Shown here piece after piece: positions 46,696 through 56,797 of a DNA stretch of 64,000 nucleotides. Position numbers and translations under genes: made by a program. Within the stretch, counting starts at the first letter, position 1. Each line of letters opens with the position of its first letter. The stretch is from Subtercola endophyticus. GTDB taxonomy: Bacteria > Actinomycetota > Actinomycetes > Actinomycetales > Microbacteriaceae. The stretch covers positions 62,001 through 126,000 of the forward strand of contig NZ_CP087997.1 in the NCBI RefSeq assembly GCF_021044565.1, written 5' to 3'. The notes beneath the pieces are model-generated. The model was not told the DNA's origin and made no database searches. It saw nothing but the letters and a program-made list of their open reading frames with translations.

Positions 46696-47054
46696 TGGCG
46701 ATCGGCTCAAAAGAGCTCACCCCGGTCGAGCTCGACACATTCGAAGATTCACGTCTCGCAGAAGAGCTGCGCAAGGCTAAAGAAGAGCTGTTCAACCTGC
46801 GCTTCCAGTCGGCCACCGGCCAGCTCGAAAGCCACGGCCGCCTGCGCGCCGTGAAGCGCGACATCGCCCGCATCTACACGATCGTTCGTGAGCGCGAGCT
46901 GGGCATCCGTGCCACGCCCGCCCCCGTCGAGGTCGTGCCGGCTGCTGCGGCGCCCAAGAAGACCCGCAAGGCGAAGGCCGCTGACGTCGAAGAGACCGAA
47001 GCGCCCGCAGCCGAGGCTGAGGTCGTCACCGACACAACTGAGGAGGCCAAGTAA
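46695..47054 (+). CDS. rpmC: 50S ribosomal protein L29 with long acidic C-terminal extension
   Basis: The first ~75 residues are normal L29 ([20 protein letters not shown], then [16 protein letters not shown]). About 45 more residues are Ala/Pro/Lys and then Glu-rich ([20 protein letters not shown]), giving 119 against a usual 60-75. The tail lies near the exit tunnel and its role is unknown. The stop codon overlaps rpsQ. Confidence 0.97.
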
Positions 47055-47359
47055 TGGCTAAGACTGAAGCACCCGCTGCAGTTGAGACTGTTGCCGCGCC
47101 CGATCACGAGCGCGGTTACCGCAAGACCCGTCGTGGCTACGTCACCAGCGACAAGATGGAGAAGACCATCGTCGTCGAGGTCGAAGACCGCGTGAAGCAC
47201 CCGCTGTATGGCAAGGTCATCCGCCGCACCTCCAAGGTGAAGGCGCACGACGAGAACGGCTCTGCCGGTATCGGCGACCTGGTGCTCATTTCCGAGACCC
47301 GTCCGCTGAGCGCTACCAAGCGCTGGCGCCTGGTCGAGATTCTCGAAAAGGCCAAGTAA
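47054..47359 (+). CDS. rpsQ: 30S ribosomal protein S17
   Basis: S17, 101 residues. An N-terminal extension of ~18 residues ([18 protein letters not shown]) precedes the OB-fold core ([45 protein letters not shown]). It completes the S10 group; rplN follows after 41 bp. Confidence 0.98.
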   Translation: MAKTEAPAAVETVAAPDHERGYRKTRRGYVTSDKMEKTIVVEVEDRVKHPLYGKVIRRTSKVKAHDENGSAGIGDLVLISETRPLSATKRWRLVEILEKAK

Positions 47360-47400
47360 GCGCCGCGCGCTTGCTTACCTCTCGATAGGAAGAGTAGAAA

Positions 47401-47769
47401 ATGCTTCAGCAGGAATCCCGAGTCAAGGTTGCCGACAACACCGGTGCCAAAGAGCTCTTGACGATTCGCGTTCTCGGTGGCTCCGGCCGTCGGTACGCCG
47501 GCCTCGGTGACATCATCGTGGCGACCGTCAAAGACGCCATCCCCGGCGGCAATGTCAAGAAGGGTGACGTCGTCAAAGCCGTCATCGTTCGCACCAAGAA
47601 AGAGACCCGTCGTGTCGACGGCTCTTACATCAAGTTCGATGAGAACGCCGCTGTGATCTTGAAGACCGATGGTGACCCCCGTGGCACCCGCATCTTCGGC
47701 CCGGTCGGTCGCGAGCTTCGCGACAAGAAGTTCATGAAGATCATCTCGCTGGCACCGGAGGTTATCTAA
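47401..47769 (+). CDS. rplN: 50S ribosomal protein L14
   Basis: L14, 122 residues, at the subunit interface and the binding site of the silencing factor RsfS. It starts [20 protein letters not shown] and has [18 protein letters not shown]. It heads the spc part of the cluster. Confidence 0.99.
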   Translation: MLQQESRVKVADNTGAKELLTIRVLGGSGRRYAGLGDIIVATVKDAIPGGNVKKGDVVKAVIVRTKKETRRVDGSYIKFDENAAVILKTDGDPRGTRIFGPVGRELRDKKFMKIISLAPEVI

Positions 47770-47772
47770 ATC

Positions 47773-48132
47773 ATGGCGAACATCAAGAAGGGTGACCTGG
47801 TTCAGGTCATCTCGGGCGCTACCCAGGAACGCGGCGGAGACCGCGGCAAGCAGGGTCGTGTCATCGAAGTACAGGTCGAGAAGAACCGCGTGATCGTCGA
47901 AGGCGTGAACTACGTCAAGAAGCACGTGCGTGTCGGCCAGACCCAGCGCGGCACCAAGACCGGTGGCATCGAGACCGTCGAGGCCCCGATCCACGTGTCG
48001 AACGTCGCTCTCGTCGACCCCGAGACCAAGAAGCCGACCCGCGTCGGGTTCCGCGTCGAGCAGGTCACCAAAGACGGCGTCACCAAGAACGTTCGCGTTC
48101 GCTACGCCAAGAAAAGCGGCAAGGACATCTAA
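47773..48132 (+). CDS. rplX: 50S ribosomal protein L24
   Basis: L24, 119 residues, an assembly-initiating protein. The KOW motif [20 protein letters not shown] is at the N-terminus. It is slightly longer than usual at the C-terminus ([12 protein letters not shown]). Its stop codon overlaps the rplE start (TAATG). Confidence 0.99.
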   Translation: MANIKKGDLVQVISGATQERGGDRGKQGRVIEVQVEKNRVIVEGVNYVKKHVRVGQTQRGTKTGGIETVEAPIHVSNVALVDPETKKPTRVGFRVEQVTKDGVTKNVRVRYAKKSGKDI

Positions 48133-48737
48133 TGACTGACACAGCAACTGCGCCCGCGGCTGGCGCTGAGTCTATTTCTCGGCCCCAACCGCGCCTGAAG
48201 CAGAAGTACAAGAACGAGATCGTTCCCCAGCTCACGAAAGACTTCAGCTTCACGAACATCCACCAGGTTCCCGGCCTCATCAAGGTCGTCGTGAACACCG
48301 GTGTCGGTGAGGCAGCCCGTGACGGCAAGATCATCGACGGCGCTGTGCGCGACCTGACTGCAATCACGGGTCAGAAGCCGCAGGTCACCAAGGCCCGCAA
48401 GTCGATCGCTCAGTTCAAGCTGCGCGAGGGCCAGCCCATCGGCGCCCACGTCACGCTTCGTGGCGACCGCGCCTGGGAGTTCCTCGACCGGCTGCTGTCG
48501 CTCGCGCTTCCCCGCATCCGCGACTTCCGCGGCCTCTCCGACCGCCAGTTCGACGGTCAGGGCAACTACACGTTCGGCCTCACGGAGCAGTCCATGTTCC
48601 ACGAGATCGATCAAGACAAGATCGACCGCGTTCGCGGTTTCGACATCACTGTCGTGACCACGGCCAAGAACGACGACGAGGGTCGCGCGCTGCTCAAGGC
48701 GCTCGGCTTCCCGTTCCGTACCGCTGACAACGCCTAA
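48132..48737 (+). CDS. rplE: 50S ribosomal protein L5
   Basis: L5, 201 residues, binding 5S rRNA. A ~20-residue Ala/Pro N-terminal lead ([20 protein letters not shown]) precedes the conserved core ([37 protein letters not shown]). In many actinobacteria rpsN (S14, zinc type) follows; here the next 127 bp hold no S14 gene. Confidence 0.99.
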   Translation: MTDTATAPAAGAESISRPQPRLKQKYKNEIVPQLTKDFSFTNIHQVPGLIKVVVNTGVGEAARDGKIIDGAVRDLTAITGQKPQVTKARKSIAQFKLREGQPIGAHVTLRGDRAWEFLDRLLSLALPRIRDFRGLSDRQFDGQGNYTFGLTEQSMFHEIDQDKIDRVRGFDITVVTTAKNDDEGRALLKALGFPFRTADNA

Positions 48738-48864
48738 TACCCGTTCTCAGCACCAGCACCACCCGCAGTAAACCAGGGTCAGCAACTCGGCCGGCCCTGG
48801 CAGAGACCACAGGTCGGCATTCTCGCAAAGGGTGTCGAAACCAGGCCAGAAGGGCAACACTCCA

Positions 48865-49263
48865 ATGACAATGACAGATCCGGTCGCAGACATGCTGACC
48901 AGACTGCGCAATGCCAACTCGGCATTCCACGACTCCGTGTCGATGCCGCACAGCAAGCTCAAGTCGCACATCGCCGACATCCTCAAGAGCGAGGGTTACA
49001 TCTCCGCGTGGGATGTCAAAGACGCAGAGGTCGGCAAGACGCTGACCCTTTCGCTGAAGTTCGGTCCGAACCGTGAGCGCTCCATCGCGGGCATCAAGCG
49101 CGTTTCGAAGCCCGGGCTCCGCGTGTACGCGAAGTCGACCGAGATCCCCACCGTTCTCGGTGGCCTCGGTGTCGCTATCCTCTCTACTTCGTCGGGTCTT
49201 CTGACCGACCGCCAGGCCTCACAGAAAGGCGTGGGTGGGGAAGTCCTCGCCTACGTGTGGTGA
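48865..49263 (+). CDS. rpsH: 30S ribosomal protein S8
   Basis: S8, 132 residues, a 16S central-domain binder. [21 protein letters not shown] and the C-terminal GGEVLAYVW are typical. Of the two close ATGs, 48865 is preferred because aaggg lies about ten bases before it. The preceding gap contains a 6-bp CCAGGG/CCCTGG hairpin. Confidence 0.98.
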   Translation: MTMTDPVADMLTRLRNANSAFHDSVSMPHSKLKSHIADILKSEGYISAWDVKDAEVGKTLTLSLKFGPNRERSIAGIKRVSKPGLRVYAKSTEIPTVLGGLGVAILSTSSGLLTDRQASQKGVGGEVLAYVW

Positions 49264-49269
49264 TCACTG

Positions 49270-49806
49270 ATGTCACGTATTGGAAGACTGCCGATCGAGA
49301 TTCCTGCCGGAGTCGACATCACCATCAACGGTCAAGATGTGAAGGTCAAGGGCCCGAAGGGTGAGCTCGCGCTCACCGTCAAGGCTCCCATCGAAGCGAA
49401 GATCGAAGACGGCCAAGTGCTCGTCACCCGTCCCGACGACGAGCGCGAGTCGCGTTCGCTGCACGGGCTGACCCGCACGCTCATCGCCAACCAGATCATC
49501 GGAGTCACCCAGGGTTACACCAAGGGCCTCGAGGTTGTCGGTACCGGTTACCGTGTCGCCGCCAAGGGCGCGAACATCGAGTTCGCACTCGGCTACTCCC
49601 ACTCCATCACCGTCGAGCCGCCCGCGGGCATCAGCTTCACGGTCGAGGGTGTCAACAAGCTCACTGTCAGCGGTATCGACAAGCAGGCTGTCGGCGAAGT
49701 AGCTGCCAACATTCGTAAGTTGCGCAAGCCAGAGCCCTACAAGGGCAAGGGTGTGCGCTACGCCGGCGAGGTCGTTCGTCGCAAGGCCGGAAAGAGCGGT
49801 AAGTAA
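49270..49806 (+). CDS. rplF: 50S ribosomal protein L6
   Basis: L6, 178 residues, close to the GTPase centre. [17 protein letters not shown] and the C-terminal [22 protein letters not shown] signature are intact. It lies six bases after rpsH and two bases before rplR. Confidence 0.99.
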   Translation: MSRIGRLPIEIPAGVDITINGQDVKVKGPKGELALTVKAPIEAKIEDGQVLVTRPDDERESRSLHGLTRTLIANQIIGVTQGYTKGLEVVGTGYRVAAKGANIEFALGYSHSITVEPPAGISFTVEGVNKLTVSGIDKQAVGEVAANIRKLRKPEPYKGKGVRYAGEVVRRKAGKSGK

Positions 49807-49808
49807 TC

Positions 49809-50180
49809 ATGGCTACTGGAACAAGAGGCAAGAGCAAGGCTGCTGCACGCGGCCGTCGCCACGACCGTCTTCGCAAGAAGGTCGAGGGTACCGAATTGCG
49901 CCCGCGCCTGGTCGTCACCCGTTCGGCCCGGCACGTCTTCGTGCAGGTCGTCGACGACAGCAAGGGTTTCACCCTGGCGTCGGCTTCGACTCTCGAACCA
50001 GACCTGCGCACCTTCGATGGTGACAAGTCGGCCAAGGCCCACAAGGTGGGCGAGCTCGTCGCCGAGCGCGCCAAGGCCGCCGGCGTCGAAGCAGTCGTCT
50101 TCGACCGCGGTGGTAACCGGTACGCCGGTCGCGTCGCGGCAGTCGCCGACGGCGCTCGAGAGGGCGGACTAGACCTGTGA
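49809..50180 (+). CDS. rplR: 50S ribosomal protein L18
   Basis: L18, 123 residues, binding 5S rRNA with L5. A basic N-terminus ([20 protein letters not shown]) is followed by the conserved [20 protein letters not shown] and [12 protein letters not shown]. The stop codon overlaps the GTG of rpsE (GTGA). Confidence 0.99.
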   Translation: MATGTRGKSKAAARGRRHDRLRKKVEGTELRPRLVVTRSARHVFVQVVDDSKGFTLASASTLEPDLRTFDGDKSAKAHKVGELVAERAKAAGVEAVVFDRGGNRYAGRVAAVADGAREGGLDL

Positions 50181-50893
50181 GTGACGAAAAAGCAAAGGAA
50201 GCTGACGTGGCAGAAGCTACGACCGCTCTGGCCGTTACGGCCGAAGCGACAAGAACCGAAGCGCCTGCAGCCCAGAACGAGCCTCGTGAGGCTCGTCGCG
50301 GTGGCCGTGAGCGCAACCCGAACAAAGACCGCGGATCGCGTGACTCTGAGAAGAGCCAGTTCCTCGAGCGCGTCGTCACCATCAACCGCGTCTCCAAGGT
50401 GGTGAAGGGTGGTCGTCGCTTCAGCTTCACCGCTCTCGTCGTCGTCGGTGACGGCAACGGCCTGGTGGGCGTCGGCTACGGCAAGGCCCGTGAGGTGCCG
50501 ACCGCTATCTCGAAGGGCGTCGAAGAGGCGAAGAAGAACTTCTTCCGCGTTCCCCGCGTCGGCAACACCATTCCGCACCCCGTTCAGGGTGAAGCGGCTG
50601 CCGGTGTTGTTCTGCTGCGCCCCGCCGCTGCAGGTACCGGTGTTATCGCCGGTGGTCCTGTGCGCGCGGTGCTGGAGTGCGCAGGCATCCACGACGTTCT
50701 GAGCAAGTCGCTCGGCTCGTCGAACACCATCAACATCGTTCACGCAACGGTCGAAGCCCTCAAGCAGCTCGAAGAGCCCCGCGCCGTGGCAGCACGCCGT
50801 GGCCTGCCGCTCGAGTCGGTTGTTCCTGCTCGCCTGCTGCGTGCGCAAGCTGAGGCCGACTCGGCCGCAGCTCTCGCAAAGGTAGGTGCGTAA
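50177..50893 (+). CDS. rpsE: 30S ribosomal protein S5 with N-terminal extension
   Basis: S5, 238 residues against ~165 in E. coli. The first ~60 residues are an Ala/Glu/Arg-rich extension ([31 protein letters not shown]); the double-stranded-RNA-binding core starts at [23 protein letters not shown] start. S5 influences decoding fidelity. Confidence 0.98.
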   Translation: MSDEKAKEADVAEATTALAVTAEATRTEAPAAQNEPREARRGGRERNPNKDRGSRDSEKSQFLERVVTINRVSKVVKGGRRFSFTALVVVGDGNGLVGVGYGKAREVPTAISKGVEEAKKNFFRVPRVGNTIPHPVQGEAAAGVVLLRPAAAGTGVIAGGPVRAVLECAGIHDVLSKSLGSSNTINIVHATVEALKQLEEPRAVAARRGLPLESVVPARLLRAQAEADSAAALAKVGA

Positions 50894-51078
50894 TGGCAAC
50901 GAGCCTCAAGATCACGCAGATCAAGTCCAAGATCAGCGAAAAGCAAGACCAGCGCGACACCCTGCGTAGCCTCGGTCTTCACCGCATCGGCCAGTTCGTC
51001 GTGCGCGAAGACAACTCGCAGAACCGCGGCTATGTTCGCCACGTCGCTCACCTGGTGAAAGTCGAGGAGATTGACTAA
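50893..51078 (+). CDS. rpmD: 50S ribosomal protein L30
   Basis: L30, 61 residues: [20 protein letters not shown], then [20 protein letters not shown]. It overlaps rpsE and rplO by one base each (TAATG), indicating tight translational coupling. Confidence 0.98.
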   Translation: MATSLKITQIKSKISEKQDQRDTLRSLGLHRIGQFVVREDNSQNRGYVRHVAHLVKVEEID

Positions 51079-51812
51079 TGGCTGAAGAACAGAACGACGC
51101 TACCGAGGTAGCGCCCAAGAAGGCACCTGCCGCAAAGGCAGCGCCGAAGGCGAAGGCCGAACCCAAGACCGAGACTGCGACTGCTGCGAAGGCCCCCAAG
51201 GCCGCCGCAGCGAAGGCAGAGAAGTCGACCGACGAGGCTCCTAAGGCCGCGAAGGCGACCAAGGCTCCCGCAACCAAGGCCGCCGCTGCATCCACCACGG
51301 GTGCCGCAGCAACGGCTGAGACGGTCGCCGCGCCGAAGGCCGCTAAGGCTCAGGCTGCTCCCGTCGAGGCTCGCGATCAGGTACTGAAGGTTCACCACCT
51401 TCGCCCGGCCGCCGGCTCGAAGAAGGCACGCACGCGTGTCGGTCGTGGTGAAGGCTCGAAGGGTAAGACCGCGGGTCGTGGCACCAAGGGAACCAAGGCG
51501 CGCTACCAAGTGCGTGTCGGTTTCGAGGGTGGCCAGATGCCGCTTCACATGCGCACTCCGAAACTGCGCGGGTTCAAGAACCCGTTCAAGATCGAGTACC
51601 AGGTCGTGAACCTGGATCGTCTGGCCGAGCTGTACCCGACCGGTGGCGATGTCACCATTGCCGACCTCGTGTCGAAGGGTGCCGTTCGTAACAACGAGAA
51701 GGTCAAAGTTCTCGGCAATGGGGATATTGCAGTCAAGTTGAACGTCACCGTCGACAAGGTCTCCGGCTCTGCCGAGCAGAAGATCGTCGCGGCTGGTGGC
51801 TCCGTCAAGTAG
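51078..51812 (+). CDS. rplO: 50S ribosomal protein L15 with ~95-residue Ala/Lys-rich N-terminal extension
   Basis: The normal L15 core ([20 protein letters not shown] to IVAAGGSVK, about 148 residues) is preceded by ~95 residues of Ala/Lys/Thr/Glu low-complexity sequence ([20 protein letters not shown]), giving 244. The extension is in frame and starts at an ATG coupled to rpmD, so it is probably translated. It resembles histone-like Ala/Lys tails. A terminator follows. Confidence 0.97.
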   Translation: MAEEQNDATEVAPKKAPAAKAAPKAKAEPKTETATAAKAPKAAAAKAEKSTDEAPKAAKATKAPATKAAAASTTGAAATAETVAAPKAAKAQAAPVEARDQVLKVHHLRPAAGSKKARTRVGRGEGSKGKTAGRGTKGTKARYQVRVGFEGGQMPLHMRTPKLRGFKNPFKIEYQVVNLDRLAELYPTGGDVTIADLVSKGAVRNNEKVKVLGNGDIAVKLNVTVDKVSGSAEQKIVAAGGSVK

Positions 51813-51831
51813 AGCTGCATGCTCGTCGCGG

Positions 51832-51862
51832 GGGCGGCTGTCTTTCGGCAGCCGCCCTTTTT
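51832..51862 (+). terminator. Intrinsic terminator between rplO and secY
   Basis: gggcggctg (51832-51840) pairs with cagccgccc (51849-51857), loop tctttcgg, followed by five T (51858-51862). It would separate secY-adk-map from the ribosomal protein genes. Confidence 0.88.
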
Positions 51863-51965
51863 GGCCTTCTGGCCCGGCGAGTTCGAGTAGAGTCTTCGGT
51901 GGGATTCACTTCCTGCGTGACTCTGCCCGCGCACGTCTCGTTTTCACCTAGCAGGAGGCCGTTTT

Positions 51966-53288
51966 TTGTTTAGAGCCGTCGGCAGGATCTTCCGTACTCC
52001 GGATCTCCGCCGGAAAATTCTGTTCACGCTCGGCATCGTCGCGCTGTTCAGGCTGGGGTCGTTCATCCCCGCGCCGTTCGTCGACTTTCCGAACGTGCAA
52101 GCCTGTCTCTCCGCCAACCAGAACACGTCGGGCCTCTACGAGCTCGTCAACCTGTTCAGCGGCGGGGCACTGCTGCAGCTCTCCATCTTCGCGCTCGGCA
52201 TCATGCCGTACATCACGGCGTCGATCATCGTGCAGTTGCTGCGCGTGGTCATCCCTCACTTCGAAACGCTCTACAAAGAGGGCCAGGCCGGCCAGAGCCG
52301 CCTGACCCAGTACACGCGTTACCTCACGATCGCCCTCGGCGTCCTTCAGTCGACGACGCTCATCACGGTGGCCCGAAGCGGCGCCCTGTTCGGTACGAGC
52401 ACCACGACGCAGTGCACGCAGCTGATCACGAACGACGCCTGGTACGCCATTCTGCTCATGGTCATCACGATGACCGCCGGCACCGGCCTCATCATGTGGA
52501 TGGGCGAGCTCGTCACCGAGCGCGGCATCGGCAACGGCATGTCGCTGCTGATCTTCACGTCGATCGCCGCTCGCTTCCCGGGCTCGCTCGTCGCCATTCA
52601 GCAGCAGCAGGGCATCGAGGTGCTGATCGTCGTGATTCTCATCGGTGTCGCCATCATGGCCGCCGTGGTGTTCGTCGAACAATCGCAGCGCCGAATACCC
52701 GTGCAATACGCCAAACGCATGGTCGGCAGGCGAACGTACGGCGGAAACAATACGTACATACCCATCAAGGTCAATATGGCCGGTGTGGTGCCCGTGATCT
52801 TCGCGTCGTCGCTGCTGTACCTGCCGGCGCTCATCGCACAGTTCAATCAGCCCAAGGCCGGCGAAGAGCCTGCTGCCTGGGTGACGTGGGTCACGAACTA
52901 CCTCACGAGTGGCAACCATCCGCTCTACATGCTGCTGTACTTCTTGCTCATCGTCGGGTTCACGTACTTCTACGTCGCCATCACCTTCAACCCCGAAGAG
53001 GTGGCCGACAACATGAAGAAGTACGGCGGCTTCATTCCGGGCATCCGTGCCGGCCGGCCGACGGCTCAGTACCTCGACTACGTGCTCACGCGAATCACAC
53101 TGGCCGGGGCCATCTATCTGGGCCTCATCGCTCTGATTCCGCTGATCGCCTTCGTGCTCGTGGGGGCCAACCAGAACTTCCCGTTCGGTGGCGCGTCGAT
53201 TCTGATCATCGTGGGTGTCGGACTCGAGACCGTGAAGCAGATAGACTCTCAGCTCCAGCAACGCCACTACGAAGGGCTTCTGCGTTGA
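51966..53288 (+). CDS. secY: Protein translocase subunit SecY
   Basis: The translocon channel, 440 residues with ten membrane segments. TTG start (MFRAVGRIFRTPDLRRKILF) with aggagg (51953-51958) seven bases ahead. Typical blocks are the plug/TM2 region GIMPYITASIIVQLL, ITMTAGTGLIMWMGELVTERGIGNGMSL and the C-terminal IDSQLQQRHYEGLLR. Its stop codon overlaps the adk start. Confidence 0.98.
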   Translation: MFRAVGRIFRTPDLRRKILFTLGIVALFRLGSFIPAPFVDFPNVQACLSANQNTSGLYELVNLFSGGALLQLSIFALGIMPYITASIIVQLLRVVIPHFETLYKEGQAGQSRLTQYTRYLTIALGVLQSTTLITVARSGALFGTSTTTQCTQLITNDAWYAILLMVITMTAGTGLIMWMGELVTERGIGNGMSLLIFTSIAARFPGSLVAIQQQQGIEVLIVVILIGVAIMAAVVFVEQSQRRIPVQYAKRMVGRRTYGGNNTYIPIKVNMAGVVPVIFASSLLYLPALIAQFNQPKAGEEPAAWVTWVTNYLTSGNHPLYMLLYFLLIVGFTYFYVAITFNPEEVADNMKKYGGFIPGIRAGRPTAQYLDYVLTRITLAGAIYLGLIALIPLIAFVLVGANQNFPFGGASILIIVGVGLETVKQIDSQLQQRHYEGLLR

Positions 53289-53875
53289 CCCGACTCCTGC
53301 TGATAGGACCGCCCGGCTCGGGCAAAGGAACCCAGGCCGTGCGCTTGTCGCAGGCGTGTGCCGTACCCGCCATTTCGACCGGAGACATCTTTCGGTCGAA
53401 TGTCGAGAAGGGCACCGAACTCGGAGTGAAGGCCGCGGAGTTCATGAACGCGGGCAAGTATGTGCCCGACAGTCTCACGAACGACCTCGTACGCAGCCGG
53501 CTCAACGACGCCGACGTCGAGGGCGGGTTTCTGCTCGACGGCTACCCGCGCACCGAAGCGCAGGTCGACGAACTCGACGACATTCTGGCTGCGACCGGGC
53601 ATCCGCTCGACGTGGTGGTTCTGCTCACGGCTGACACCGATGAGATCGTGACCCGGCTGCTGAAGCGAGCCGGCGAGCAGGGGCGTGCCGACGACACCGA
53701 AGACGTCATTCGGCACCGCCTCGAGGTGTACGCCGAGCAGACGGCTCCGCTCATCGACATCTACAGCAAGCGCGGACTTGTGGTCGAGGTCGACGGTCTG
53801 GGTTCGGTCGACGACGTGACCGAACGCATCACCTCTGCACTGGATGCCCGGGGCATCACCCTGCTCGCCAGCTGA
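53285..53875 (+). CDS. adk: Adenylate kinase
   Basis: ATP:AMP phosphotransferase, 196 residues. Start TTG (MTRLLLIGPPGSGKGTQAVRL) overlapping secY. The P-loop GPPGSGKG, the AMP-binding STGDIFRS and the GFLLDGYPRTEAQ block are present. The lid domain is of the short form (RADDTEDVIRHRLEVY) without zinc cysteines. Confidence 0.97.
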   Translation: MTRLLLIGPPGSGKGTQAVRLSQACAVPAISTGDIFRSNVEKGTELGVKAAEFMNAGKYVPDSLTNDLVRSRLNDADVEGGFLLDGYPRTEAQVDELDDILAATGHPLDVVVLLTADTDEIVTRLLKRAGEQGRADDTEDVIRHRLEVYAEQTAPLIDIYSKRGLVVEVDGLGSVDDVTERITSALDARGITLLAS

Positions 53876-53876
53876 C

Positions 53877-54704
53877 GTGGCTCGCCCTTCGATCTACAAG
53901 ACCCCCGAAGAGCTGCGGCGCATGATCGCGCCGGGGTTGGCCACTCTCGCGTCGCTGGATGCAGCGCGGGCGGCCATCCGACCCGGTGTGACGACGCTCG
54001 AGGTGAACGATATCGCCGACGCGGCCATCCGCCGGCTCGGGGGAGTCTCGAACTTTCAGATGGTTCCGGGCTACCGGCACACGGTGTGTGCTTCGGTCAA
54101 CGACGACGTCGTGCACGGCATCCCCGGTTCTCGGGTAATCGAGCCCGGCGACATCGTCTCCATCGACTCGGGTGCCGATGTGGGCGGCTGGAGCGGCGAC
54201 TCGGCGATCACGGTCGTCGTGCCCGACCCGTCGCGGCCGGAGCTCGTGGCCGCTCGCCAGCGGCTGAGCGACGTCACCGAGGAGTCGATGTGGCGCGGCA
54301 TCGCGCAGCTGGCGGTCGCCCGCCGGCTGAACGAGGTCGGCGCGGCCATCGAAGACTATGTCGAGTCGCAGGGTGACTACGGCATTCTGACGGACTACAT
54401 CGGGCACGGCATCGGTCGCAGCATGCACGAAGATCCACCCGTGTTCAACTACCGGGTGCGCGCCAAAGGCCCCGAGGTGAAGCCGGGCCTGGTCGTCGCC
54501 ATCGAGCCGATGATCACCGCGGGCGGCATCGAAACCTTCACGCGCGACGACGATTGGACCGTGGCGACCGTCGACGGCAGTATGGCGTCGCACTGGGAGC
54601 ACTCCGTGGCTGTGCACCGTGACGGCATCTGGGTGCTGACCGCCGCCGACGGCGGACTTTCGCGCCTGGCCCCGCTCGGCATCACCCCCGTTCCCCTCGC
54701 CTGA
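53877..54704 (+). CDS. map: Methionine aminopeptidase, type I
   Basis: Removes the initiator methionine from nascent proteins; 275 residues. GTG start (MARPSIYKTPEELRRM) directly after the adk stop codon. The five metal ligands can be placed: two Asp in VSIDSGADVGGWSGDSAIT, His in IGHGIGRSMHEDPP, Glu in AIEPMI and Glu in SHWEHSVAV. It closes the secY-adk-map group; in many relatives infA follows, but here the mannitol cluster intervenes. Confidence 0.97.
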   Translation: MARPSIYKTPEELRRMIAPGLATLASLDAARAAIRPGVTTLEVNDIADAAIRRLGGVSNFQMVPGYRHTVCASVNDDVVHGIPGSRVIEPGDIVSIDSGADVGGWSGDSAITVVVPDPSRPELVAARQRLSDVTEESMWRGIAQLAVARRLNEVGAAIEDYVESQGDYGILTDYIGHGIGRSMHEDPPVFNYRVRAKGPEVKPGLVVAIEPMITAGGIETFTRDDDWTVATVDGSMASHWEHSVAVHRDGIWVLTAADGGLSRLAPLGITPVPLA

Positions 54705-54719
54705 CGCCCGCCGCCGACG

Positions 54720-56633
54720 TCAGGAGTCCATCAGGTGCACGAGCTGCTCGATGAACGAGGCGAAGTCGTTCGAACCGCGGATGAGCTGCTGAACGTCGTC
54801 GTGCTCGGCGAATACCTCGACGAACTGGTCGAAGATGGTCTGAAACGAGCTGCGCCCATTGCCGCTGAAGGCGATCAGGGCAATGACGTTGACCCGGTTC
54901 TCGCCCCACGGCATCGGGGTGTCGTTCACCGCGATGGCGATGGCCGTCTTCGACGCCGTCATGAGCATCGAGTGCGGTACGGCGACCGAGTCGGTGAAGG
55001 CGGTCGACGACATCTGCTCGCGCTCGATGGCTCCGTCGATGTACGACTGGTCGATGATGCCGGCCCCGATCATCCGCTCGCCCAGTGCCCGGATCATGCC
55101 CGCCTCGTCGGCGGCGACCAGATTGCGAGCGAACAGGTCTTCGCTGAAGTACAGCAGCAGCTCGTCTTTCAGCTGGTGGCGACGCTGACTGCGGCGCACC
55201 CGGCTGACGGCCCTGCGGATGCTCTCGATGTCGCCATCCGTCAGAAACGGCTGCACGAGCACCACCTTGTCGCCGTAGGCGAGCGTCGGCACGGTCGTGA
55301 TCACAAGGTCGGTGTCGAGCTGAGCCACGTCGACATCGGTGCGCGTCACGATGTTCGACACCCGAACGTCGTCGCCCAGCGCCCGTTCGAGGCGCCGCAG
55401 CATCATCAAATGGATGTCGTAGTAGTTCGGAAAAACGAGCGTCGCCGTGAGCATCTCTTCGCGCCGGGCCCGCCGTTCGAGATGCGACCCGACGTGCAGC
55501 GCAATGTAGGCGATCTCATCGTCGCTCACCACAATGCCCTCTTTGCGCTGGATCTCGCTGGCAATGAACACCGCGAGCTCGTACGTCATCGGGTACGACG
55601 TCTTGATCGACCGCGTCATCGGGTTTCGCGAGAACGAGCTGATGCGGGCCCGCGCCACCAGGTTGCGTACGTGCAGCGCCAGCCGCACCGCGAATTCGTC
55701 GTCGTCGAGGTCGATCAGGTACTGCTCGCTGGCGCGTCGGGCGACGTGGCGAATGAACTCCACGTCGTCGGTGAGGCCGAGTTCGTCGGTCTGCACTTCC
55801 ACCGGCAGGTCGTGCCCGGGCGTGATGACCCGGGTCGTCAGCAGCAGCACGAGGTGGTCGAGGTCGGCGTCAGAGAGCGAGACGGCGAAGTGGTGGTCGA
55901 CGAGCGCCAGGATGCCCGCGGAGATGTCTGCCGAATCAGAGACCGGTGCCGTGACCGACTCCAGTACCCGGTCTTTCGAGATGCGGTCGACAGCGATAGC
56001 CACGTGCAGCAGCACGCTGTCGAGCCCGTATTCGTTGACGAAGTAGCCCCGGGCATCGAGCAGGGCGAGCAGATCGGTCTTGAACGAACGCAGGTTCTCT
56101 GACTCGAACTCCTGCTGAATGCGATCGAGCTCGAGAAACCCGCGAGCACTCTCGTTGCGGAACATGCGGCTGATCAGCTTGCGCCGATTCTCTTCGCTGC
56201 CCTGAACGGTGACGCTGCTTGCGGCTCGCACGAGGGTGAGCTCCGACTCGTCGAGCAATGCCTTGACCTTGCGCAGGTCGGCCTCGATCGTCGACTCGCT
56301 CACGAACAGCGCCTCGGCGAGGTCGTAGACATCGAGGCCGCCCTGAGCATCCAGGAGTCGCTTGACCAGTTGATACAGCCGATCGCGCGGCGTCTCAGGC
56401 TCAGACCGCTTGCCCGAGCCGCGCACGTATTCGGCGTAGGCGTCGCGGTTCAGCCGGTAACCGCCGGCCGACGACGTAATGATGTCGAGGGGTTCCGCAG
56501 CCGCTTTCGCCGCCGTGACATAGCTGCGCACACTGCGTGTCGTGACGCCGAGCCGGTCGGCGAGCTGGCTCGAGGTGATCCAGCCGTCGTTCTGGGCCAG
56601 GTACTCGAGCAGCAGCGTTCGTCGGTCGGTCAT
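54720..56633 (-). CDS. mtlR: MtlR-type PRD transcriptional activator of the mannitol operon
   Basis: A 637-residue BglG/MtlR-type regulator. Order: N-terminal HTH (WITSSQLADRLGVTTRSVRSYV), a second Mga-like HTH (YDLAEALFVSESTIEADLRK), PRD1 (LLHVAIAVDRI His), PRD2 (IAYIALHVGSHLERR His), an EIIB-like domain (LVFPNYYDIHLMMLRRLE, without the usual cysteine) and an EIIA-like domain with the phosphorylatable His in VAVPHSMLM. It should activate mannitol genes according to PTS phosphorylation state. The ATG at 56633 gives the family start. It is divergent from the PTS operon and convergent with map. Confidence 0.93.
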   Translation of the reverse strand: MTDRRTLLLEYLAQNDGWITSSQLADRLGVTTRSVRSYVTAAKAAAEPLDIITSSAGGYRLNRDAYAEYVRGSGKRSEPETPRDRLYQLVKRLLDAQGGLDVYDLAEALFVSESTIEADLRKVKALLDESELTLVRAASSVTVQGSEENRRKLISRMFRNESARGFLELDRIQQEFESENLRSFKTDLLALLDARGYFVNEYGLDSVLLHVAIAVDRISKDRVLESVTAPVSDSADISAGILALVDHHFAVSLSDADLDHLVLLLTTRVITPGHDLPVEVQTDELGLTDDVEFIRHVARRASEQYLIDLDDDEFAVRLALHVRNLVARARISSFSRNPMTRSIKTSYPMTYELAVFIASEIQRKEGIVVSDDEIAYIALHVGSHLERRARREEMLTATLVFPNYYDIHLMMLRRLERALGDDVRVSNIVTRTDVDVAQLDTDLVITTVPTLAYGDKVVLVQPFLTDGDIESIRRAVSRVRRSQRRHQLKDELLLYFSEDLFARNLVAADEAGMIRALGERMIGAGIIDQSYIDGAIEREQMSSTAFTDSVAVPHSMLMTASKTAIAIAVNDTPMPWGENRVNVIALIAFSGNGRSSFQTIFDQFVEVFAEHDDVQQLIRGSNDFASFIEQLVHLMDS

Positions 56634-56651
56634 TCGTGAAACTCTAGACAC

Positions 56652-56671
56652 CTTTCCGCCGGGGCGGAAAG
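56652..56671. promoter_or_regulatory. Palindrome in the mtlR promoter
   Basis: CTTTCCGCC and GGCGGAAAG are perfect 9-bp arms with a 2-bp centre. The palindrome overlaps the -35/spacer of a likely mtlR promoter (TAGAGT, 56639-56644 on the minus strand, is the -10 candidate, 5 bp before the ATG). It is a candidate autoregulatory or PTS-operon operator. Confidence 0.55.
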
Positions 56672-56797
56672 TTTCTTGCTGGAAGCGATGCACGATCCCC
56701 TCCACACTGACATGTGTACACGCACACGTTCTGCACAGCGGGCTCACCGAGTGAGGCTGCCGGGCAGAAGCACGATCCGCGCAAGGAGGCGAGAACC

